64,000 bases of DNA. It comes from Steinernema hermaphroditum. Its lineage: Eukaryota > Nematoda > Chromadorea > Rhabditida > Steinernematidae. Each line of letters opens with the position of its first letter. Position 1 is the stretch's first letter. Positions 23,775 through 35,410 of the stretch are shown here, in pieces. The notes beneath the pieces are model-generated. The model ran no database searches and had not been told where the DNA came from. It saw nothing but the letters and a program-made list of their open reading frames with translations. Where the stretch lies: positions 10,936,769 through 11,000,768 of the forward strand of contig CM059624.1 of the NCBI GenBank assembly GCA_030435675.1. Reading direction: 5' to 3'. The translations under genes were made by a program, and so were the position numbers.

Positions 23775-23783
23775 GCTGGATGA
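22881..23783 (+). CDS. C2H2 zinc-finger protein with Cys/His-rich transposase-like domain
   Basis: ATG 22881 directly follows TTTTTTTCAG. Exons: zinc fingers CCVCLKTY..HLRIVH and CSVQSCDYEG..HKQRSH; then CQLRCAYCEARLE..HVQKHH; then RWVASLKKRYGVDF and VRCGKDCTAFLI; then VSVEYCLEHAGHIID. Introns are about 45-55 bases and phase 0. The last part, with spaced Cys/His and a GHxxD-like end, resembles the FAR1/CARF-like region near MULE-type transposases that recurs in nematode nuclear proteins. The frame stays open to 23783, but the final 35 codons are antisense to the signal-peptide exon of the peptide gene and look biased, so the true 3' end may be a splice at about 23683. Confidence 0.55.
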
Positions 23784-24045
23784 GGGGAATCCGAAGGATA
23801 GGAGTTAAATACGGCGAGAAGTAGGCCGCTTGCGGGCTTTTTCGATCCGTTCGGAACCTGTTCGGTCTTCCGCTTAATTGCACCGTGCGAAGAAGAATGT
23901 AAAATGATCGCGGATTTATGTATATTCTGTTTTGATCACTGACCCTTGGATGGCACCCCAGAGAGCAAACAAGAAGCACGTTTACCGGTGAATAATAGCC
24001 TTTTATCTGTTAACAATAGAAAGTAAATAGAAGTGCTACTTAGGC
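23784..24045. other. Short intergenic stretch
   Basis: Holds the presumed promoter of the secreted peptide gene on the minus strand. No gene seen. Confidence 0.3.
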
Positions 24046-24372
24046 TCATTTCTGAGAGTCCTCCTGTTCGCGCATTTGCTGGTAGCGAGAGTACATGGCG
24101 TCCTTGTCCAAGAAGTAGGTGTTTTGGATCTTACGAATGGCATCAGAGGTTTTGCCGTGAGTTTCCTCTTGAGTAGCCACGGAATAAGAGCCAGAGCGGC
24201 GACCTCTGAAACTCAGGCGGGCTACAGAACGCTGGAGGAAAGAGTTTCTGCTCAGCAGCTTAGGCTGGGAATCTTCAGAAGATGACCGTTCAGTAGAAGT
24301 CCTGCTCTGAAGATCGACTGACCGACGCGACCTCGGTTTTGAGAAGACTTTGGTGATCGAAGCCAGCTTCAT
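24046..24372 (-). CDS. Small basic Ser/Arg-rich protein
   Basis: A single-exon frame from ATG 24372 (MKLASITKVFSKPRSRRS..) to TAG at 24046, 108 residues. The N-terminal two-thirds is rich in Ser and Arg (RSRRSVDLQSRTSTERSSS) and the C-terminal third is likely helical (SDAIRKIQNTYFLDKDAMY). No signal peptide, membrane segment or known domain. Ser/Arg clusters suggest phosphorylation or RNA/nuclear binding, but that is guesswork. Confidence 0.5.
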   Translation of the reverse strand: MKLASITKVFSKPRSRRSVDLQSRTSTERSSSEDSQPKLLSRNSFLQRSVARLSFRGRRSGSYSVATQEETHGKTSDAIRKIQNTYFLDKDAMYSRYQQMREQEDSQK

Positions 24373-24712
24373 ATCCAAGCTATTCCATTAGCTTGTTTAG
24401 ACTTGTCCTTATATGGTCTGAATCATCACCAACAAACAATGCTTTGGTCGCCGCTGTTTTTTGAAATGTTTGCGAAATTCTTGCTTATATGGGTCGGACC
24501 GACAAAGCGATGCTCGTGAATGGATTGCGGAATCTGGTCTCTCTTCGGCGCCTCTCTCCTACCCGAATCCCGCTAACTCTTTCTGAGCGATCTTCTGAAT
24601 TTGAAAACCATCTTTTTACCGTAAGCGGCTTGGCACTTCTGCTTCTAAAAGTCTACTTTATTTTGCACAAGTAGGTAGCCAGTTTTACAACGTATAATCA
24701 CTTCAAAAAAGA

Positions 24713-26193
24713 TCAAGCTTGCTTTGCCACTTGGTATCGCTGAAGTATCACTCGACTTTTCGTGTTGCCATTCGTCTGCGCCGGACAGGGACAGTAGACG
24801 GCGTCTTTTCCTGGCACTCCAGGCTTCCCCGGTAGTCCGTCTCCTCCATCGGTGCCCGGAGTTCCTTGAAGTCCTTGCATCCCGGGCGCGCCCTCCGCTC
24901 CTGGTGGTCCCTCGGGACCGGGAGTTCCCGGATCTCCGACAGGACCTTGTAGCCCCTGATCTCCAGGGAGTCCCCGAGGTCCTCTTCTGCTCACCAACTT
25001 TTCGGTGTCGATTCCTTTGCCACCAGCGGGTCCAACTTTTCCTGAGGCGCCCGGTTCCCCGATGGGTCCCATTTCTCCCGGTGCTCCGGGGAATCCGTCC
25101 CTTCCAGGCGCTCCCGGAGTCCCCTTCGCTCCTCTCATTCCTCGGATTCCTGGTGCTCCAACAGATCCTGGTTTTCCAGCTGGTCCAGGGGGACAGTGAT
25201 AGCAGATCTGCACGGACTGCTGGATCGTGTCAATTGCGTCTTCTCCCGTGTGGCCTGGAACTCCGTCGCGTCCCGGGACCCCCTCGAATCCCTTTGGTCC
25301 AGGTACTCCAGGGGATCCTGGAGGACATTGATTCGCGGAGGGGGCGGCGGCACATTCTGAAGGGAGCAATCAGGCACAAATCTACAGATCGAAACGAACG
25401 ACATAACGAAGAGATTCCTCCTAGCTGCGGTGCTTGTCCAATCGTGGGTATCGCTTGGCGCTTTCTCTCTACAAGATGGGAATGTTTAGGTCGGTTGCTG
25501 AAGTGGTACCTGAAGGGAACTTCTTCTCTTCGTACCCCACAGATTTGTATTCGAACATTTGTCGTCGGATTCGGCCGATTTTCGACGTTTTCTCCGACAG
25601 AGAAATCATCTTCTTCCAAAGGAAGTTCGCTTCGTGCTAAATTTGAGTTAGAGCGCACAGGATGTTATGTTTCTTCTTCTTTCACAGCAATTTGGTACTC
25701 ATTTTGAGTGTGCACGATTCATTGATACATTGCGCATATTGGGACATCAATTGCTTCAGAATTAGTAGGGCTTGAGACCCAACTTGTCCTGCTAAACGGG
25801 ATATAAAAAACCGATTCTCCTTTCAATGGTTGGGGATTCCAACCGAGTCTAAAACTGTCGGACAAGAGCGCTACCTCTCGACCATTAGAGCATATAGTGG
25901 CCACTTTCAAACAGTCTCAACATTGTTTTAGATGCGTAGGTTGATCGATGGTCGCGAAGTTTATGCTCCTTCTACTTATTCACGCACCCTATACCATCTT
26001 AAGTCTGTCTTCCGAAGACGCTCATCATATGTATTTAAATTTTACAAACCTCGAACATGGCCATATCGTGGTCCACTTCACGCCACATCTCGGATATTTC
26101 GGTGCTGATCTGGACCACTTCGAAGAGAGAAATGGCACATACAAGGCAACTTGTGACGAGCGCCGTTGAGACGAGAGTTCGGAAGGCTGCCAT
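24713..26193 (-). CDS. Cuticle collagen
   Basis: Four phase-compatible exons: 26193-26050, 25636-25510, 25468-25400 and 25356-24713. Exon 1 ([20 protein letters not shown]..) is the N-terminal membrane anchor and collagen N domain (VVQISTEISEMWREVDHDM). Exon 2 has NFLWKKM, typical of nematode cuticle collagens. Exon 3 has RKRQ, the likely subtilisin/furin-type cleavage site, and the Cys pair CQC. Exon 4 has Gly-X-Y blocks broken by QICYHCPPG and ends with CPCP. It is secreted from hypodermis into the cuticle and cross-linked through Cys. Intron 1 (about 410 bp) is far longer than the others and contains a tRNA-like sequence. I cannot assign a col/dpy/rol number. Confidence 0.88.
25828..25900 (-). 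other. tRNA-like (SINE or pseudo-tRNA) sequence inside collagen intron 1
   Basis: On the minus strand, TGGTCGAGAGG (25884-25874) fits box A and GGTTGGAATCC (25844-25834) fits box B with one change, about 30 bases apart as in a tRNA gene. Acceptor and D stems do not pair well. This suggests a tRNA-derived SINE head or a decayed tRNA. Confidence 0.4.
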
Positions 26194-26620
26194 GGTCGAA
26201 GGAGCTCGCTCCTACGAAGACCGAATTCCTTTAAATGGCCGTTTTGTGCATGTATAAATCTCGAGTCTGATCCGGGTTGCGCCATTAGTCACCTCGAGAC
26301 CCTCAGGCGCTCGCCGCTTTCCGGAATTCTCACGCCACGTCGTATCATAGTAGGATTTATTAGAAAATATGCAATATAATACGCGAGTATACGGTAGGTA
26401 ACTACATGAGTGAATGAGTGCATCGTGGAATAGAAGTTCTCTAGATATTCTGGATGGGGATAAAGGGAAGCTCTGATAGATCATGTGACAAGAATCAAGA
26501 AAGATACAAAACATGGGACGCGGCAGATTCGGGTCAGTCATCATTCAAACGAGCCGACAAATACCCGTAGTAGACTATGCGTTCTGCTCGGTAACCTATA
26601 TAGGCGTCACCTGCGCGCGC

Positions 26621-29214
26621 CTAAACGGCCGAGGAGATCTGCGGCGGAGGAGTCTTCGACTGCTGTTGTTGGGCCTTGCTCTTGCGGTCGAGCGAATCCC
26701 AGGCGACTTGGCACATCTGCTGGAGGATCGCCGTCTGCTTCGTGGAGAGGCCTCGGTTGCTGCGGCGGGCGGCCATCTCGTGCACTCGAAGCACCTCCAC
26801 CGCCTCGGCCAAAGAGTCGCGTGGCGCCGAGTAGTTGGGTACTGTAAGGGGAGCGATAAGGGGAGAGAGAGTGGTCAAGCAGTACCTGGCGGACGGTGGA
26901 TCTGGGAGATGTCGTCGGAGAATCGACTGTTTCGGCCAGAGGAGTTGGTGACGTCGGAGGAGCATGAGGACAAGCGACCCACGGACTCCTAAAGAGGCGA
27001 CTTGATGCAAGATCGAGGGAGGGGGCCGTGGTTACACAAGAAGTGAGGCATGCAAGAAGGTGCGGTGTTAGTGAAAGTGGAGAAGTTTATTAGTATCTAC
27101 AGCGGTGTTAGATCCGGCGTCAGACCAAAGTGGTGAACGACTCGTTCATCTTTTCCACCCATCCACTTACGCTGATCGGGGCTATTGGCGGTGGAAGTTC
27201 CGGAATCGTCTTCTCAGTGGCTGTGCTGTCTTCTTCTTCGTCTATAGGCCCCAAGGTTCGAACCTCGAGGTTTTCGGATACAGGAGGGTCCATGCCGTCC
27301 CCCATCACGAGCACGGCAGCTGTGCCACTGTCGTCGGTCAGCGAGCTACAGTATGTCGTGCCCGAACTCGTCGATTCGGCCATCTTTCCGTTAGATGGTG
27401 ACATCATATCCTTTGATCGGCCGTCACTGGAGACCGATCCACTGAGGCTGGCCGATTCGAGCGTTTCGCTGACGTCGTCCGAACTGGCGCTGCACCAGTA
27501 GGAGCCCTTCTCGATTACGGTAGCGTTGTTAAGATCGGAACTCTGCGAGGGCCAGAACGACGACTGCTGAGGGGAACGGTTAGGAGACCAAAGGATCGAA
27601 CGTCCCTGTACCTGATGGGGACTGCCGCCCAATTCGAGCTGCTTGATCCTGTTCTCGAGGGACTGGATGTAGGAGATGATGCGATCGCCGTTGTCGTGCG
27701 TTTCGAAGTGCTGGGAAGGCTGCGAGTCGAGGCTTATCGAAGTTTGCATCTCTTTCGTGATGAGTCGAATCGCCTTCTCGCGTTCCTCGTCCGCTTCCGG
27801 CTCGTCCGCAGCATCTGATCCACGTCCGCTGCTCTCGCAGCCTAAAAATGCATCTTCTTTATTAGGTACTTTCAAGGGATATCCAAGTAAGCCGATCGAC
27901 AACCAGCTTACTGTACTTGTAGAACACCCTCGAACTCACCCGAATTATCGTTTTCATCGAAACATCCGCTGCTGTTGATCAATGTTTGGCGCTGTTCGTC
28001 GAGATACAAACACAGCCTCTTCAGCTGGTCGTTTTCCATCACCATCATCTGATGACGGTCTTCCATCTCCCTCAGCCGTCCCTGGTAAGCGTGCACCTCC
28101 TGCTTCATCAGATGACTCGTGTAGTTCGCGAACTTCTGCCACTCCTTGGCCAGCTTTCGACTTTTCTGTCGGTCGTCGTCGAGGAAGCAGCACAAATCGC
28201 GAAGCTCCTTGTTCCCCTTGCGCAGATTGCGCACTTCCTCCTTCAGAAGTCCGATTTCGTTGAGATGAAGCTGAACACAGAATGTCACAAAAGCGATACA
28301 GAACCATTTTCCGCACCAAATTCTTAAAACTCCCAGAAATCCAAGAGCACCACCCACCAGTGGCCATGGCTGCGCAGCGCTGGAGCAGCACTGATTCAGT
28401 GGCTGCCTTAAAAGGGGCCAATGAGTCAGCGCGGCGACGCTATGAATAGCCTTAAACCAAACAATCGCCCATATGACCCACGAGAAACTATTGCTCATGA
28501 ACAAACCTTGGTAGCCATCGGCGAAAACCACGATCGCCCCGTGAAGATCGTCATGGTGGCGCGCAGCGGGAACAAAAAGCGTTTTAATGGTGGGTAATAT
28601 ACGTACGAGTGGATCCACTCGACGAAGGACGTGCGTAAGGAGGTGCAAAAGAGGATGTTCGACTTTTTGCAGGTCCTCCCCTCGCACCACTTCTGCTTCA
28701 CACTTTGCTAGCATGTTGCACAACAGGTTGCAACGTGCCAACAGGAAATGACTGATTGAGAGTGTTTTTGCATCACGTTAAAAACTTGACTTTCGTTGAT
28801 TCGGCAAGGGCTTTGTTTGCCGGCTAGATCCGTCTTCATCCCCGAACGGGCATAATTTTTTAAATGTACACTCTCTTTTACTGACGAAGATAATGTTAAT
28901 TGTTAACTGAAGCGTAAGAAGGAGGTCAAGCATTTAAAGATGATTCAAGATATCATCTTTTTGGTACGTTCTTGAGCAGCTCTTGAAACACTGTCACCTC
29001 CCCTCGCAACAACCTCCACCTTTTTCCTGATTGACAAATGTTTCCAATCACTCACCTCCGTCTTCCTATTCGACTCGGCAATGAGTTGACCTTGGCTGGC
29101 CATGAAGCGTCGGTTTTCGGCCTCCAACATGACGACCTTCTTGCGCAGCGCTTCGAGCTGCACGGCCACAGGCGGCTGGCCCGACTCGGAGCCCCAAAGA
29201 CTTTCTCCGCTCAT
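26621..29214 (-). CDS. picc-1: CCDC85-family coiled-coil protein
   Basis: ATG 29214 (MSGESLWGSESGQPP..) begins a first coiled coil (EALRKKVVMLEAENRR). The next exon (from 28270) has the family hallmark: EEVRNLRKGNKELRDLCCFL, DDDRQKSRKLAKEWQKF and MENDQLKRLCLYLDEQR, nearly as in vertebrate CCDC85 proteins. Downstream exons are Ser/Thr- and acidic-rich (..SASSDDVSETLESAS..) with a further helix (IISYIQSLENRIKQLEL), and the last ends PPPQISSAV at 26621. In C. elegans, PICC-1 is a cytoplasmic junction-associated protein that links the RhoGAP PAC-1 to cell contacts. Intron 1 (about 780 bp) is long and contains overlapping long open frames. The family assignment is firm; the symbol follows C. elegans usage. 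Confidence 0.85.
28300..28741 (-). other. Long open frame inside picc-1 intron 1
   Basis: A minus frame from ATG 28741 (MARCNLLCNMLAKCEAEVV..) stays open for about 480 bases up to the next picc-1 exon, with HLLTHVLRRVDPLV, IVVFADGYQGLFM and hydrophobic stretches. It could be a nested gene, an alternative first exon, or chance. A GTACGT donor lies within it (about 28608). No family recognised. Confidence 0.2.
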
Positions 29215-29660
29215 TTTGCTCGTCGACAGCTGAAATCGTCGAAATCGGTAGGGATGATCGCACTTATATGATTGATGGAAGCACGTCGGATCTCACGCAA
29301 CAAGACAAACACTAGTTTCGTGATCGAATTCGCGCAGTGATTAATCAAATTTGACTTCAAATGAGCGCCGACATTGTATGCAGTGGACGGACAAAGGGGC
29401 AGTTCGTGGATTTAGACAGTAAATACGTTTTTGTAAATTCCTGATTGAGGTAAGGTCGCAATCCAGAGAGTAACTGTCATTCCGGGCGAAAATAACATGA
29501 AGTGGGCTGTGATTGGTAGCATTACCGTAGCCATAAATCAAAGTGAACATCAAATGAACGCCGCCACCGCAGAAGCTTCCGAATGTGACAGCCGGAATGT
29601 GATCGGTGTCCCCGAACACTGGAAATTAGCCTCGTGGCACTTTTTTTCCCCACAAAAACA

Positions 29661-29817
29661 TGAGTTTCTGGGGAAATCAGTCGAACGGTCGAGTCGAAGG
29701 ACTCGCCAAGAAGGAGCTAATCGCGAACAGATGCTCGCTCGATCTGATTAGATTCCGAGCGGAGACACCCACCGCCGGCGGCGGCGAAGCCAATCAACAT
29801 CGGCGATCTGAAACTGT
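29661..29817 (+). CDS. Possible first coding exon of a long-intron gene
   Basis: ATG 29661 (MSFWGNQSNGRVEGLAKKEL..) opens 52 codons ending exactly at a strong donor, ACT|GTGAGTCA. It lies head-to-head with picc-1, about 450 bp away, so the two may share a promoter. I could not find its next exon with confidence; candidates begin only at about 36415. The composition is ordinary and coding-like, but the family is unknown. Confidence 0.3.
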
Positions 29818-32800
29818 GAGTCACGCGACAAAAACGCGGTGGGAAAACGGAGATTTCGCTACAAATAACATTCTTGGTTCAAATGGCTACATGAAGTGGC
29901 CGTCTGAGTTCTGCAAATCGCTGAGTCATGCCTACGGCAAGGTAAACATTCCAGATTCGCACGTTGCGACGCTTTTCACAAATGTTTTGCATGGCTTTTG
30001 GGTGAATAGGAATGTTTTTGAATGGGAACGGTGCTGCGAGAAGGGCGGTTGATTTTGGAGTTTTTAAGATGGACTGACGACAGGACTGTCCACGAAATGA
30101 AGATAGCGATTCCCTTATTTTTGTCCTAATGTGCCATGTTGAGAGAAACGCCAATAAGCAACGTTTCAGCTAGGCCAACTAAGAAGACGAAAGGGTGGGG
30201 ATTTCAAACCGAACCTAACCACTCTAACATATTCGGGTTCGGTTCGAAAATAGGGACACAACTTGGGTTTCTAGAATTTTGGGTTCTAGAAGTATCTAGG
30301 TTTTATAAATGAGGATGGCAATCTCTAGCACGGCTAGTACTGTGAAAAGCAAGGTCATTTAAGAGCCAGGCCCCTGGAACCCGATCTTTAGAACCTTGGT
30401 TGTTGGATTTGGTCGTTTTTATGATAGATAAAGTCATCTTCATATCGATCTTGGCACGAGCAGTATTCTGAAAAATTACGCCCTTTGAGAGAAACCATAA
30501 GGGGGGTGAACCAGGCCTGAGTAGATGAACCAGAACACCATCGCTTTTCTAATATTGTCAGTGCATAGTCCGTTTACAAAGATACAGCGGTTTCTACTGA
30601 TTAAGAAGCTAGACCGCAATCTACAAGACGACAGCTTATGCCAAAAAATCGCTTAAATCTAACCCGAAATCGTCAACACAACCCGAGAAAAGCAAATCAC
30701 ATTTCCGCAATCACTCACGCCCCATCGAGCAGTCCCAGTGAAACGAAGTACGTCAAACCCATCCGGGACGAAACGAAATTAGCGAAAAGCTGCAAAAGTG
30801 CGAAGTCGTAAAACGGCGGCGGCGACGGCGCTTGACGGCGGAAAAGAACGTAAGACAAACATTCGGCCGCACGCGTCAACAAAACACTCCGTTAAGAGCG
30901 CATAAAACGGCACAGGTGCGGGACAGGAACTCCTGCAGGCCGAACGTCGAACGCTGGAAAGCAACAAAGAGTCGTGAAGTACGAAGTGCAGAAGGAGACG
31001 ATCGCCACAAGATCACCGAAAGATAGCGGAGATGACAAATTGGGGGACGAGGAGGTGGACACGACTGTTTCGCGCAACGAGAAGCTCCCGAGAAGACCTT
31101 GAAAACGGTCACCCCAGAGGGAGTAGGGGCGGGACACGATCTGTGCAGAAAGTCGATCACGTGCGACGTATAATTATGGGGTATTTATGGTGTTTACATA
31201 ATTAAAAGGTCGTCAACAGGCGATTGATGGCGTTAATCGGTCACTCAGAGAATTAGGCAATGCGGATTTAAGGTGAAATGTCTTTGTGGTCGATTTATCG
31301 AAGTGAATTCAGCTGGGGAATAACAAAACTGTGGATGAGATACGGTTACTTGAATTAGATCTACATCATCTCCTTTTTTCACTCAAAAAGGCTTTGGAAA
31401 ACTCCCATTCCAACAGATCGCAGCGTATTCAATTGCCAAGTACCATCCTAAATCGACTTTTAGATTTATTTCAATTAATAAACTAATAAAAATTTAAATT
31501 AATAAAATTTTCTATACAATAAAAAAGATGAAATATGGTCACTTTAGTGAGAATTATTAGAATTATATCTACAACAAAGCCTTTTTTGATCCAAAACGGC
31601 TTTGGAAAACTGAATTCTCCTTACAATCACGGCCAAAATGTAACAGAAAAATCAAAATGGGTCTAAAAATCTTGACAGAACGCAGTTCCATCGCAAATGA
31701 ACTGTATTAATTATTAAAAAATAAAAAATGGAACTTTCCATTTCAATTGACAAGTACCATCCCAAACCTACGTTTAAATTGTCTTTTAAATTGATAAATT
31801 AACAAAAATTCCAATTAGTAGTACACAAACATGCTGCCTTATGCTTGATATCCTGTGAAAAATATCGAGATGGCTATAATCATCGTGTTGACAAAGATCG
31901 CAAAAATCGGACTTATCACAAAGCCTGTAGTTGGTACCGTTTCTGGGTTTTTGGAATGCAGAGAACATGATTGAGAACTCCTTTTTTAATGAAGCCTCTG
32001 GATTTAATGGAGCCTTCCTACCCTTTTTAATCCAATTGAATCAACATGAATTTGACGCGTCTAAGCCTGATCCTAGAGGATGTAAAATAAAAAGATCCTC
32101 AAAATCCTCACAAAGAACTCCACGAACTCCCAAATACTAGGAAAGCTCTTCAAAAAGCTTTCGGCGGCTAACTAAGTGAATAAGTGGGCAGCTAAGGGGT
32201 TTCTGCGGCAGAAGCGCGGCTGAAGTGGGTCGATCACGCGAGTGAAAGGTCGCGCGAATTCCTCAAAACGGAGTCTCTGTCTTAATTGGACGAGCTCTGC
32301 AAAAAAAAGTCGAAGGATATACGTCTTGTCGGAGGAGATTAATTCGGATTAATCGGCGACAAAACTGGATAATTCGATGTGGGAAGAAGAAGACGTCATT
32401 AATGAAATAAGGATTGGCGAAGAAACAAAGCGAGTGAGATTAGAGTGAACGGCTTCGATTCGGAAATAGGACTTTTGTTTGCGAGGTTAATGGCGAAAGG
32501 AAGTAGTGAAAGGGGCGACGTGGACAAGAACTGATACGCGTTCTGGAAGCTAAACGATAGATCAGTGGATTACCAAATAAAACAGGATCTAGGAGGAGGA
32601 AGACGTAATTAATCGGACAGTGGCTGCTTTGGGCAATTACCGTTTCTGCAATAGATCAGGATCCCAGAAGCTGTCATGTCTCCTTCTCTTTCCGGAAGTA
32701 TTACGAGATTGCTTTCACTTTGCAAAAAAAGAGAGAAAAGTGCAGACTTAACGAACGCTTCGATCTGTGTCCCTCCCCCCGAAATGAGAACGCCCTATCA

Positions 32801-34590
32801 CGTTTTCCATCAAGGATTAAAATTGAAGTTCCTCCGGGGGCTGTTCCATTCCAGCACAAGATGGCTTTTGAATGTTTTGCAAGAGATTAAAGTGATTCAA
32901 AATATTATTTTAAATGACTAATACCAAAAAGTCAATATTTGCCTAAAATTTCGTTAAAAATAAGTCTATAAGAAGATTACATCAAAATCACATTTGAGTC
33001 CTAAAAATACTTTCATGTAGATGTGAAACGCAAGTATCTTTCCCAAAACAAGGGATTATCGCGATTGCGAAGTCATCGCCAGTCCCGTCGAATTGTGTGA
33101 AGCAACAGATCGGTTAGTGGTCGTGACCACAAATCGATCACCGAACACCGTTTTTGACACCTTTTTACAAAGTCAAACAGATCGAACGGACCGAAAGGTG
33201 ATCGTCCGAAAGCGACACCGTTGCCATCTGTCCGGTCGAGAAGGAAGTGATCGCGGATTAGGTGTCGGTGTCGGAATAAACAAAGCTGACCAGTTGGGTT
33301 GTCAAGTCGCCGATTCACAGAAACTCGTCTTCGCGCGGGCGGCGGATCAAAGCAAACACAAATCAGCGACTAACATGCCCGGCCATTCATCCCTTTCGCG
33401 CTAATTATCGGACGGAGGCGCCAAGTGCGACTCTTAGCGCATTTTTGCCGCCCATCCGTCTGGTTTCGTCCGTTAGGCGCCGCGTTGAAGTGCGTATTAA
33501 TAAGCGGAGAGGTGATAAGTAGCGTTCGTGAAGTGGTGGGAAGAGTCGATATGACACTAGATTGAACAAACATCAAAGGAGTGACGAAGGTAAGAAGTTT
33601 TGAAGTGACTAATTACGTGTTTAGTACGCGAGATTTACGCGAATCCTGTCATAATCAATTCATAATTTCGAATCATTTCGCTTGCTTACAAGAGACAAAA
33701 TAATTCGGTGCCTGTTTGGTAAACACACCTTGCAGACATTGACAGTAATTTTTTCAATCAGAGTTTTTTCCGAAATCTCCGTCTGTAGAAGGGTGGATAT
33801 GGATATTCAATCGGTGACGTTTTCATCAAATCTGCTTCTTTTCGTTCAGTGAAAATTATTCGATAGTCCCATGGAACATTCCCTCAAACATTACCATTCC
33901 ACCTGCATGACTTCCAACCTATACGACTGAGGTCGACGATGGCGACGGAAGGGCCAAGCGGGTGATCGACGTATGCGGTAATCGGCGCGCGTCGAGGCGA
34001 TGGGCCATGAAATAATTCATAGAGCGATTATCGACCTTCGACGACAGGTGAAGAGGTAGTGTAGTGCGTCATGTTTCCGGTGTCGTCGTTCTGGGTCAAT
34101 TTGGAGGAGTGAAAAAGTGGAAAATTGCGAAAAATGCGAAACCAGTTCGTGGGGAGGTAAACAGCTGTTGGGGAAGCCCTGCTTTCGCGCACATCTCGAC
34201 CACAACGCAGCTGGAAGTCGCTACTGCTCAGTGATGATGTGAATTGGAACGCCACAGGGTGCATTGAGTTGGGTGTCAACAAGATGGTTGTTAGTAGTAG
34301 CCGGTGAAGTTGTGGGTTGGATCGGGAAAACCACTTACATTGCAATGAATATCAGGACGCGTGTAGAGCTCTTCGAAAGTCAACCTCTCAAGTAGATGAA
34401 CAAAGAACCCCGTGACAGTTTCAAATCCCCGTAAACCGGCCTTTTGCCCCTTTCCCTTTGCCCTCGTCTCATTAAGGCGCACCTCCCGGGGCGAACGTCA
34501 AGGCCGACGCACGAATATATTAGCGCCTATTGACAGTCGCCGATCGTTCGCGCAGAGGCGAGAGGAGGCAAAACTGCGAACGGCACAGAT
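29818..34590. other. Long gene-poor region
   Basis: Mostly AT-rich with GC-rich islands (30780-31160, 33080-33590, 33930-34250) where several frames are open on both strands, as in unmethylated promoter-like DNA. A good donor (GACGAAG|GTAAGAAG, about 33588) may end a 5'UTR exon on plus. Diverged direct repeats lie at about 31350-31500 and 31560-31815, sharing CAATTGcCAAGTACCATC. No protein gene is supported. Confidence 0.35.
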
Positions 34591-34594
34591 TTCG

Positions 34595-34661
34595 ATGGCG
34601 CCAAAAGATAATTTACAAATTGTCCCTGAGATGGCGTTCGAGATAGAGATCCCCTCTGGAG
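34595..34661 (+). CDS. Possible short first exon
   Basis: ATG 34595 (MAPKDNLQIVPEMAFEIEIP..) runs 22 codons to a GTGAGATG donor in phase 1. The exon at about 36415 continues in that phase. Low confidence, since only frame and splice consensus support it. Confidence 0.25.
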
Positions 34662-35039
34662 GTGAGATGAGTGCGCGAAAAAATAATGGCGCAAATGATG
34701 GATGCCTGACTATAAAACGGAAAAAAGATGGCGCGAAGTTTGCATTTTCAAGGTCGGAAGGAGAGATTTTTGAGAGAAAATCGACAAACCATTGGACATC
34801 GTACTACGTACTGAGCACTCCAGCATCTACATTCGAAGAATAGACGAGCACCCCTAAGCTACTCGCGCTTGACAGGGAACATCAAATCCAAAGGATTTGC
34901 AGGCTAGTAAGATCGATAAAGATCGAAGTCTATATGCGCGGTAAGATTCCTTCAAAAAAGGAAACGTCACGATGACTAGTACACTATCTGAGCAGTTCCA
35001 TCGCTGCAAGGTCGTTAAGCATAGTAGAAGTTCCAATGG

Positions 35040-35410
35040 GCCCTGATTAAGGTGGCAACCAGCTAGCCAGCATGCTTTTTCAGATCTGCCTTTCAGGTCT
35101 ATCTTAGGTCGTATAAGCAGGCGCCCTTTTGGGACTGACGATCACTAATGATGTTGCCTACCTGCAAGCCAATTTTCAGCTCGATCCTAGACGTACACTT
35201 CGGAAGGTTCATTTGTTAGATCATATCTAATTTTGGGCAGCAGAATTATTTAAGTGGCGAGAAAGTATGTTCTTTGAGAAATATATTAAGTGGAAACCAC
35301 AAAAGAAAATTTCAGCCGAAGAAGGCAAGATGGCAACCAATTATCCAGGCTTTTTCAGGTCTACTTTTCAAGTCTATCTTAGATCACATAGACTTAGAAG
35401 GCAACCGTTA
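35040..35410. repeat. Diverged direct repeat
   Basis: About 35051-35115 and 35331-35397 share a unit of about 65 bp (GGTGGCAACCAGCTAGCCAG and a variant), roughly 80% alike by eye. Nature unknown. Confidence 0.5.

Noticed and set aside
24724..25707. 327-codon plus frame antisense to the collagen gene
   Set aside because: Complement of Gly-Pro repeats; a classic collagen shadow.
25948..26169. Plus ORF with a signal-peptide-like start (MVAKFMLLLLIHAPY)
   Set aside because: Its 3' part is the exact antisense of collagen exon 1, which is well supported; no downstream exon.
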